DNA of 42,031 nucleotides, from contig VGIR01000017.1 of NCBI GenBank assembly GCA_016867815.1, forward strand, positions 1 through 42,031, written 5' to 3'. The DNA is from a candidate division WOR-3 bacterium. Its GTDB lineage: Bacteria; Hydrothermota; Tepidihabitantia; Tepidihabitantales; Tepidihabitantaceae. Positions 36,415 to 42,031 of the stretch are shown in pieces. The notes under the pieces are model-generated. The model was not told the DNA's origin. It worked only from the letters and a program-made list of their open reading frames with translations, and made no database searches. Numbering within the stretch: the first letter of the stretch is position 1; the number at the start of each line of letters is the position of its first letter. Made by a program: the position numbers and the translations under genes.

Positions 36415-38109
36415 TTAGTGGACTTTGACTACGCGGCGAGAGAGACCCGGGTCAGCCCCGCGGATAAAGTAGACGCCCGGGGCGAGGCTTCCCACGTTGT
36501 TCGCGCCGGGCTTCAGGTCGAGGACCTTTCGTCCGGAGACGTCGAGCAGAATGATCTCAGATTTCAGATTGCAGATTGTGGATTGCAGACTTAGCACTCC
36601 GCGGACGATCGTTGCCGAGTTCGTCGTTCGCACCTCGGCGGTCGTCGTTTCCTCAACGCCCACGGAGTCGATCGGCGCGGCGAGTGTTGCCAGGCAGGCC
36701 GCAGCCATCATCGTCGTACGGGTCACGAGTGACATGGTCAGGTTGCCGAGTGTGTCGTGCTCTGTGTGGTAGTGCGGGTTGGACCCGTTCCAGATGCCCC
36801 ACTCCGAGTCTTCCAGCGCGAATACACTCGCGTATCCGGCCTCCCAGAACGGGGTGTTGTCCCCGTAGACGTCTTCATCGAGGTAGTTCATCACCCGGAG
36901 GCCGATTGAGTACCAGTCGTTCGTCGAGTCGCAGAGGTTGGCGAGCGGGCGCGAGGCGGTGTTGGTGTTGATGAAGACCAGGTTGGTGTCGTAGGCGGCG
37001 TACCCGAACATGTCGAGGTTGTACGCGCCGGCGATCTTCAGGCTTTCCGGGACGGCCGTGGAATCGACCCAGTGGTAGGAGCCTTTCATCCACTGCTCTT
37101 CGCCGGAGAAGCAGAGGAACTTCACGCTCCAGCGGAACCCGGCCTGCCTGAGTACGCGCGCCAGTTCGATGACTGCGGCGGTGCCGGTGGCGTTGTCGTC
37201 GGCGCCGGGCGCGTCGTTCTGGTTGTTGCCGTTGTAGGAATCGAAGTGACCACAGGCGACCAGCATGCTCTCCGGGACGACAAGCCCCGGCAGTGTGGCT
37301 TCCACGTTGAAGGCACGAGTGGTCGGCGAGGTCAGGTAGTACGTGTCGAGTCGGACGTCGTAGCCAAGGTCGGTAAGGCGGGTGCGCAGATAGAGCGCGG
37401 CCGATTCGCACTTGAGGTTGTAGGAGTAGCGCGTACCGAAGTCCTCGAGGTCCTGAATCGTCCGTATCAGGCTGTCCTGCGATACGAGGGAAACAAGGCG
37501 CGCGACTGTCGTGTCGGCCGAGAATCGGCGAGGGGGAAGGGGGGCGGGGGACGAGGGGAGCGGACGCGGGACGAGACGGAGTTGGGTGATGGGCAAGCCC
37601 GCGGCTTTGGCCGCGCGGGCGTCGAGTTCAGGCAGGCGGACCAGCCGCAAGCGGTCGTTCTCCCAGAGCACGCAGCCCGGGATCCGAGGACCAGGATGGG
37701 AGTCCACCACCAAGTCACCAAGACACAAAGAGGACGAGGCTGGGCCGCGAGTCGGCAGTGTGCAGTCTGCAGGTTGCAGTGGCGGAACCGGGCCTTGGCG
37801 TCCTTGGCGGCTGCATTCCGGTTCCGGGTTCGGGGCCGAGTTCGCGCCGAGGCCGACTTTGGGGACGAAGAAGTAGTCGCCCGGAGACAGCTCAGCGTCC
37901 AGTACTTCCACCTGCCAGCCTTGGGATTGAAGGGAGGCGAGCTGGTCTTCGGAGAGCGGCAGGATGATGCAGGTGCCGAGGTCCTTGTACACAGGCAGTT
38001 TCTCAGCGAGGAACGCGGTCCGTTCAACCGGCTGGAGATCGAGCCTTGCCAGGTACGACGCGGGCAAAAGCGCTTTGAGCAGCAGCAGGATGGCGGCAGT
38101 TTTGACCAT
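36415..38109 (-). CDS. Secreted M28-family zinc peptidase with sorting domain, 564 aa
   Basis: After a signal peptide (VKTAAILLLLKALLPASYLA), the M28 domain (about residues 210-480) shows the two-zinc ligands: His in ACGHFDSY, Asp in APGADDNATGTAAV, the Glu pair in CFSGEEQWMKGS, Asp in YNLDMFGY and His in NPHYHTEHDTLG. The C-terminus is a sorting-like domain (LLDVSGRKVLDLKPGAN, LAPGVYFIRG). A catalytically competent exported aminopeptidase is expected. Two stretches are made of genome-wide repeat words: the linker LQSTICNLKSEI (36553-36590) and residues near 105-130 (37711-37783). ATG 38109 starts 6 nt after the SIMPL stop, an operon arrangement. Confidence 0.9.
   Translation of the reverse strand: MVKTAAILLLLKALLPASYLARLDLQPVERTAFLAEKLPVYKDLGTCIILPLSEDQLASLQSQGWQVEVLDAELSPGDYFFVPKVGLGANSAPNPEPECSRQGRQGPVPPLQPADCTLPTRGPASSSLCLGDLVVDSHPGPRIPGCVLWENDRLRLVRLPELDARAAKAAGLPITQLRLVPRPLPSSPAPLPPRRFSADTTVARLVSLVSQDSLIRTIQDLEDFGTRYSYNLKCESAALYLRTRLTDLGYDVRLDTYYLTSPTTRAFNVEATLPGLVVPESMLVACGHFDSYNGNNQNDAPGADDNATGTAAVIELARVLRQAGFRWSVKFLCFSGEEQWMKGSYHWVDSTAVPESLKIAGAYNLDMFGYAAYDTNLVFINTNTASRPLANLCDSTNDWYSIGLRVMNYLDEDVYGDNTPFWEAGYASVFALEDSEWGIWNGSNPHYHTEHDTLGNLTMSLVTRTTMMAAACLATLAAPIDSVGVEETTTAEVRTTNSATIVRGVLSLQSTICNLKSEIILLDVSGRKVLDLKPGANNVGSLAPGVYFIRGADPGLSRRVVKVH
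36553..36590. repeat. CTGCAATCTGAAATC words inside the M28 gene
   Basis: The minus strand reads CTGCAATCCACAATCTGC then AATCTGAAATCTGAG, the non-coding word family, here translated in frame just before the sorting domain. Confidence 0.7.
37711..37783. repeat. CACCAAGACACAAAG and GCAGTCTGCAGG words inside the M28 gene
   Basis: CACCAAGTCACCAAGACAC with AAAGAGG, then GTGCAGTCTGCAGGTTGCAG, occur in the plus strand of the coding region, 5' to the peptidase domain. Both words are otherwise found in gaps between genes. Confidence 0.65.
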
Positions 38110-38115
38110 TCCCGG

Positions 38116-38820
38116 CTACCTTACACCGAACTCGGCCGTGACGGTAACCGTAACGTCTTTCTGGCGAGTCGAGGTATTGTAGATGCCGTAGTCCGAGACC
38201 TCGGTTGAGTAGGGCTCGGTAATCTGGAAGATGCCGGCCCTGGCCGAGCGCATCGCGCCGATACCAGAGCCGGAGTTCTTCGCGATCTCGACCGCCCGCT
38301 CCCTGGCATCGCGGGTCGCCTCGGCCAGGAGTTCCTTCTTGATGTCGGGCAGCTTCGAGAAGTAGTATTCAAGCGTGGACGACTGGAGCGCGACACCCTT
38401 CTGGAACATCTCGTTCGGATTGAGCGCCAGCTTCTCGACTGCTCCGACGTCCGAAGAGATGACGTAGACGCTCTGGTTGAAGCTGTACCCGGTATTGTTG
38501 CCGTTGTTGTCGAACGTCGGGTTCCGGTTGATTGGTTGTACCGAGATTTCCTTCTCGTTGATGCCGGCCGCCTTCAATTCAGCCATCAGGCCATCGAAGG
38601 TCCGGCGCGTGTCGGCATAGCCGGCACTCACGTCTCCGAGTCCGGTGTTCCGCCCGACCGATATCCGCCACTTGACGATGTCGGACTCGTACCGTTTGGT
38701 GGCCGCGCCGACCACGCGGATGGTGTTGTCCTGAGATCGGCTGCGGTAGAAGTAGTTTCCGAATACTGCGGCACCAACGACGAAGCTGATGCCGAGGATG
38801 ATGGCAATCATGGTACGCAT
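38116..38820 (-). CDS. SIMPL-domain protein (DUF541), 234 aa
   Basis: An N-terminal membrane anchor or signal (MIAIILGISFVVGAAVFGNY) is followed by a SIMPL/DUF541 domain: TIRVVGAATKRYESDIVKWR, DGLMAELKAAGINEKEISVQ, then SFNQSVYVISSDVGAVEKLA and DARERAVEIAKNSG, ending VTVTVTAEFGV. Members are periplasmic or membrane-attached; some bind lipid or form rings, with no general function. The start at 38820 follows TTTACT-17-TATATT by 5 nt. It is divergent from the TPR gene and co-transcribed with the M28 peptidase. Confidence 0.88.
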   Translation of the reverse strand: MRTMIAIILGISFVVGAAVFGNYFYRSRSQDNTIRVVGAATKRYESDIVKWRISVGRNTGLGDVSAGYADTRRTFDGLMAELKAAGINEKEISVQPINRNPTFDNNGNNTGYSFNQSVYVISSDVGAVEKLALNPNEMFQKGVALQSSTLEYYFSKLPDIKKELLAEATRDARERAVEIAKNSGSGIGAMRSARAGIFQITEPYSTEVSDYGIYNTSTRQKDVTVTVTAEFGVR

Positions 38821-38825
38821 GGGAG

Positions 38826-38854
38826 AATATACCGACTGGGAAAGAGAGAGTAAA
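38826..38854 (-). promoter_or_regulatory. SIMPL-M28 operon promoter, leaderless
   Basis: Minus strand TTTACT (38854-38849), 17-nt spacer, TATATT (38831-38826), then 5 nt to ATG 38820. Confidence 0.65.
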
Positions 38855-38922
38855 GGCCGCGAGTGCCCGGAGGCGAGAGCGCCAGGTCAGGAGCAGTCTT
38901 TCCTCACCGGGACGTACAACGA

Positions 38923-38950
38923 TTGACGAGAAGCCGGAACTGACTATAAT
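38923..38950 (+). promoter_or_regulatory. TPR gene promoter, leaderless
   Basis: TTGACG (38923-38928), 16-nt spacer, TATAAT (38945-38950), then 7 nt to ATG 38958. Near-consensus -10. Confidence 0.78.
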
Positions 38951-38957
38951 CCCGCGA

Positions 38958-40217
38958 ATGGGTGGAACTACCGCCGCCGGCAACGATCCTCTAGCCCTGC
39001 TGTTGATTGTCGTAGTTGTGGTTCTGGCCGCCGTCGTTATCGGCCTGGCCATCCGTCGGCAGCGCCCCGGACTCAAGCGGTGGATGAGGAGGGCGCTGAT
39101 CAGCAAGAGGCTGGACGTGGTAGTGCGCGACCTTGACCGGATGGCTGAGCACCTCTACGGTCTCACTGAGGGTGGTCCCGGGGCCTGGCAGAGGTTCGAC
39201 CACGGCATGGCGGCTATGGCAGCGTGCCAATGGGGTGAGGCGGTCGAGCACCTCCAGAAGGCGCAGGAGCATGCAGGCGAGGCGCAACTCGTCTCCGTCC
39301 TCAATCAGGTGGGAGTGTGTCATTTCACCGAGGGACGTTTCAGCGATGCGCTGAGGTACTTCCAGGAGTCTGTCCGCCTTGCCGAACACCAGCAGGACCG
39401 GTCTGGACAGGCCGCGGCCTTGAATAACATGGCAGTTATCCACCACGTGCGTGGGGAGTTCGACCTGGCGCTGAGGCACCTGAAGCAGGCGCGGGTCCTG
39501 TACCACGAACCGGGCAGGGAGGCGGCTGAGGCGCTCATACTCAACAACACCGGGAACGTCCTGCGCGAGAAGGGCAAATTCAGCGCCGCGCTGAGTACGC
39601 AGGAAGAGGCGTTGGCGATGGCCCGCCACGCCCGGGACGAGCAGGGCGTGGCATGTGCCCTGGGCGGCCTTGGCAGCGTCCTGCGGGATCGAGGCGAGTT
39701 TGAGATGTCTCTGGAACGCTATGCGGAAGCGATTGAGACGGCCCGCAGCAGTAACTTCAGGCTGGGCATGGCGGCCTGGCTCGCGGATACAGGCTGCCTC
39801 TACCGCAACAAGGGCGAACTCGACCGGGCCCTCAAGTCCCACGAATCTGCGCTGGCGCTGGCGCAGGAGACAGGCTATCGACTGGGCGTGGTGACGGAAT
39901 TCTGCAACATCGGGCTCATTCTGGCGAGCAAGGGGACGTACGAGCGCGCTGTGCCGTATCTGGCCGAGTCATTGAGGTTCTTCGTGACTGCCGGGGTGGC
40001 GAACGGTCCGCGCCAGGCGCTCTACGGACTATCCAGGAGCGAGGATTCGCTGGGTCGAGAGCGGATGCAGGCGCTACTCAGCAGAGCCGGGCTGGCGGCT
40101 GAGGCAGTTGCCGATACGCTGGCCCGGATAGACAAGATTCGCTCCCGACGCCCATGGAAGCTCGGGAAGTACAGACACCCATTTGCTCCGGCGCGCCGAG
40201 AAGCGCATCCCGAGTAG
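38958..40217 (+). CDS. Membrane-anchored TPR-repeat protein, 419 aa
   Basis: One N-terminal transmembrane segment (PLALLLIVVVVVLAAVVIGL) precedes a basic stretch and about seven tetratricopeptide repeats: GEAVEHLQKAQEH, LNQVGVCHFTEGRFSDALRY, LNNMAVIHHVRGEFDLALRH, LNNTGNVLREKGKFSAALST, LGGLGSVLRDRGEFEMSLER, ADTGCLYRNKGELDRALKSH and CNIGLILASKGTYERAVPYL. The spacing of about 40 residues fits the kinesin-light-chain-like TPR_12 type. The TPR part is probably cytoplasmic. TPRs bind partner proteins; none can be named. The start is set by its promoter. Confidence 0.85.
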   Translation: MGGTTAAGNDPLALLLIVVVVVLAAVVIGLAIRRQRPGLKRWMRRALISKRLDVVVRDLDRMAEHLYGLTEGGPGAWQRFDHGMAAMAACQWGEAVEHLQKAQEHAGEAQLVSVLNQVGVCHFTEGRFSDALRYFQESVRLAEHQQDRSGQAAALNNMAVIHHVRGEFDLALRHLKQARVLYHEPGREAAEALILNNTGNVLREKGKFSAALSTQEEALAMARHARDEQGVACALGGLGSVLRDRGEFEMSLERYAEAIETARSSNFRLGMAAWLADTGCLYRNKGELDRALKSHESALALAQETGYRLGVVTEFCNIGLILASKGTYERAVPYLAESLRFFVTAGVANGPRQALYGLSRSEDSLGRERMQALLSRAGLAAEAVADTLARIDKIRSRRPWKLGKYRHPFAPARREAHPE

Positions 40218-40752
40218 GCCCTCCCAGAAGACGCGGCGGCCACCTCCGACCTCGAACTTCCAGTCCCTGCGTGATGCTCTCCCCGCGGGGCAAGGTGGCA
40301 GTCAAGCGTCGCTTGACAGCCGGGAGGCGGGGGGTAACATACGAGTAGCGTAAGCACCCCCACTGACGTGGCATTGCGGCCGCGCGGTGAGATACCCGAC
40401 CATTTGTCCAGCGTGCGACGGCGCGGTGCCAACAAGGCTGGGTCGGGTCAACACACATCTACCACCTGACAACAGAGAGGCAGTAGTGCCGCGGTCGTCG
40501 TGGCCGGCTTTGTGCTTAGGCGAGCCCGTCTGAGATGCCGGCAATCAGCAAGGACGATGGCCGTCGAGAGTCGGGCACAGGCAGGAAGCGTGGAAGGTGC
40601 CCGGCGGCTGTTGATACGCTTCGGGTCCGCTCTCTTGGGTGGAAGGCGGATTCCTCTGAAATACCCCGAGTCCGAAAGGCAGAGATGCACCTGCCCGGGC
40701 AGAGGCAGCGGCGAGAGCCGCGCCCGTGACAGGAAGAAAAGGAGACAGCAAC
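40218..40752. other. Long leader of the last lipoprotein gene
   Basis: A promoter (TTGACA 40313-40318, 16 nt, TAACAT 40335-40340) would give a leader of about 405 nt. ACCCGACC (40394-40401) faces GGTCGGGT (40441-40448). CTGCCCGGGCAG (40691-40702) is palindromic, and GCGGC-GAGA-GCCGC (40708-40721) lies just before the ribosome-binding site. No credible gene is present; no known riboswitch was recognised. Confidence 0.5.
40313..40340 (+). promoter_or_regulatory. Promoter far upstream of lipoprotein gene
   Basis: TTGACA (40313-40318), 16-nt spacer, TAACAT (40335-40340). No start codon lies at the leaderless distance, so a long leader or an unseen RNA gene is implied. Confidence 0.6.
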
Positions 40753-41859
40753 ATGAAGCAAGCCAAGTGGTTGCTGCTTGCGGTGCTGGGAATCCTCATG
40801 GTTCTCCCTGGATGCAGGTCCACGGATCCGGTGACGAATCCGGACGTCCGTGTCGCAACCTATACCCAGACAATCGGGACGTGGCCGCTGATGACAGGTG
40901 GCAAGCAGCCACAAACACAAATCGGCGATGTCACCATGTACTGGCAGTATGACTACTTCGACCCCAACCTTGACCCGGGCTCAAACGGCAACGGTCAGTT
41001 CGTCAACCTGGAGCTGGGTGTCAAGTATGAAACCTACAGTCCTACATATCCGATTACCGAGGCCCATCTGAATATCAGTACGGTACAGCCTACGGGAAGG
41101 GGATCACCAGGTAAGTACAACTTCAACGGCTATCTGCAGACTCCTTATCCTGATGCCTACACGCGCATCTTCCTGATTCCGGAAGCGGCACTGAAGGCAG
41201 TTCCGGATACCGGCTGGGATTGCGGGGACTACCTGTGGTTTCTCTGTCATGTCGCGGCCGGAGGCGTGACCGGGATGGCAGGCAATTTCCATGCTCCTCG
41301 CGGGCAGGCTTGGTGGAACGACCTCTACGCGAAGATCTCCAATCCGACTCCTCCGGATGATCCGCAGGAGCCCAGTTATCGCGAAGAAACGGCCTGGGGC
41401 TACAACATCCTTGACCCGACGCACTGGTTCCGGGCCCTTGGTCCCACCTACAAGTGGGGCGGAGTGATTCCGTACACGCTTGGTTCGCAGACGCAGGTCC
41501 TGCTGTGGGCCGGCGCCGGCCAGAATGACCCCTCGAAGGGCACAGTTGTCGGCACGGTGACGGTAACCGACGATGTTGTCAATGACGAAGGGAACGTGTA
41601 CGTGCACTATCTGCTGAGCGGTGGTTGCCTGGCAGGGGAGGCACATGCCGGTGCGGACAGAACACTGCAGCTTCTGTCTGACAAGAGCAAGAAGTTCGCC
41701 CCGGGAAAGCTCGGAGTAAACGGCTCCTACTATCCCTGGGAGGATGACTTCACCTTGACCATACCCTACGAAACCGGCTGGACGACGAGTTTCGTTGTCG
41801 CAGCCCACGCTGTGGTCTACATACCGGAGACGACCACGCTGGAGACAACGGCGGAGTAG
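40753..41859 (+). CDS. Lipoprotein, 368 aa, unknown function
   Basis: ATG 40753 has AAAAGGAG 9 nt upstream. The signal (AKWLLLAVLGILMVLPGC) ends in a lipobox Cys. The mature protein is beta-rich and aromatic (MYWQYDYFDPNLDPGSNG, GYLQTPYPDAYTRIFLIP, YNILDPTHWFRALGPTYKWG) with no recognised family; an in-frame earlier ATG at 40726 would break the signal peptide. The C-terminal part repeats Thr/Val-rich strand-like segments (TVTVTDDVVNDEGNVYVHYL). It should be anchored to an envelope membrane. A hairpin follows the stop. Long leader upstream suggests post-transcriptional control. Confidence 0.72.
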   Translation: MKQAKWLLLAVLGILMVLPGCRSTDPVTNPDVRVATYTQTIGTWPLMTGGKQPQTQIGDVTMYWQYDYFDPNLDPGSNGNGQFVNLELGVKYETYSPTYPITEAHLNISTVQPTGRGSPGKYNFNGYLQTPYPDAYTRIFLIPEAALKAVPDTGWDCGDYLWFLCHVAAGGVTGMAGNFHAPRGQAWWNDLYAKISNPTPPDDPQEPSYREETAWGYNILDPTHWFRALGPTYKWGGVIPYTLGSQTQVLLWAGAGQNDPSKGTVVGTVTVTDDVVNDEGNVYVHYLLSGGCLAGEAHAGADRTLQLLSDKSKKFAPGKLGVNGSYYPWEDDFTLTIPYETGWTTSFVVAAHAVVYIPETTTLETTAE

Positions 41860-41867
41860 ACTGCGAA

Positions 41868-41884
41868 CGGCCGCATGGCGGCCG
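41868..41884 (+). terminator. Hairpin after the lipoprotein gene
   Basis: CGGCCGC (41868-41874), ATG loop, GCGGCCG (41878-41884), 9 nt after the stop. Confidence 0.55.
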
Positions 41885-41926
41885 CGATTGCCCGGAGGCG
41901 GACGTACTAATCAGAGCATAAAATGT

Positions 41927-41955
41927 TTGACATGGGAGTCGGTTTGGTGTATACT
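41927..41955 (+). promoter_or_regulatory. Promoter at right edge, leaderless
   Basis: TTGACA (41927-41932), 17-nt spacer, TATACT (41950-41955), then 7 nt to ATG 41963. Confidence 0.75.
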
Positions 41956-41962
41956 GTGAGTA

Positions 41963-42031
41963 ATGAGAGAAGACGATACTCGGCGTCTATCGCCGGCGGC
42001 TTTGGATGTGCTGCGTGTGCGGGTGATGAAA
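41963..42031 (+). CDS. 5' end of a gene, possibly IS630-type transposase
   Basis: Only 23 codons are visible (MREDDTRRLSPAALDVLRVR then VMK) before the window ends. The 'RxLSPxAxxxLRxRVxKAV' shape resembles the start of helix-turn-helix domains in IS630-family transposases, but this is too short to be sure. The frame is preferred over the overlapping GTG at 41956, whose product is less protein-like. The strong promoter directly upstream favours real coding. Confidence 0.45.
   Translation, partial: MREDDTRRLSPAALDVLRVRVMK

Noticed and set aside
40500-40952. 150-codon frame in the leader of the last lipoprotein gene
   Set aside because: Overlaps the lipoprotein signal peptide in another frame, is very Arg-rich and has no ribosome-binding site.

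Overview
The window is G+C-rich and densely coded on both strands. The lineage looks like an anaerobic, diderm bacterium, most probably candidate phylum WOR-3 (Stahlbacteria). The evidence is two large outer-membrane beta-barrel receptors with carboxypeptidase-regulatory domains, a four-subunit Thermotoga-type pyruvate:ferredoxin oxidoreductase, and secreted proteins ending in a C-terminal sorting-like domain of the form LLDxSGRKVLDLxPGAN...LAPGVYF. The phylum assignment is inference; no 16S rRNA or tRNA gene was seen.

Layout. 1-1063: 3' end of a secreted Asp-box protein and a small hypothetical gene. 1064-2252: no gene, but two 12-bp-period degenerate tandem arrays. 2253-7524: two divergent paralogous outer-membrane receptors. 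7550-10341: secreted LVIVD propeller and a Trp/Tyr-rich secreted protein. 10625-12011: remnant of a sorting domain, an XRE-type regulator with an operator-like inverted repeat, and a third 12-bp array. 12088-14955: lipoproteins, a HEAT-repeat protein and a HicAB toxin-antitoxin pair. 15181-17864: ParA, ParB and an M23 peptidase. 17962-22108: nitroreductase and the porCDAB operon. 22477-24362: two paralogous proteins with a nuclease-like but apparently dead fold. 24519-28479: GNAT, QueH, HdeD-like protein, and a sodium:solute symporter with an unannotated 36-residue membrane partner. 28619-32502: M1 aminopeptidase, UPF0158 protein and a secreted VCBS-like protein. 33030-36242: a weaker 12-bp array, an AT-rich promoter region and a six-gene envelope-stress-like operon (small secreted protein, DUF2089 regulator, DUF4097 protein, two LiaI/LiaF-like membrane proteins, SHOCT-like protein). 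36415-41859: M28 peptidase, SIMPL protein, TPR protein and a lipoprotein. The right edge cuts a probable transposase gene.

Two signals run through the whole window. First, the first gene of a transcription unit repeatedly has a TTGACN-(16/17)-TANNNT promoter whose -10 box ends 5-7 nt before the start codon, which predicts leaderless mRNA; downstream genes use Shine-Dalgarno sites. This rule fixed several starts, exposed a 36-codon gene, and points to one AUA start. Second, non-coding gaps are filled with low-complexity sequence: degenerate 12-bp arrays in which one column is almost invariant, and short-word repeats built on AGTCAGAA, CTGCAATC, AATGACGA and CACAAAGACACCAAG. Some of these words have entered coding sequence at linkers of secreted proteins.
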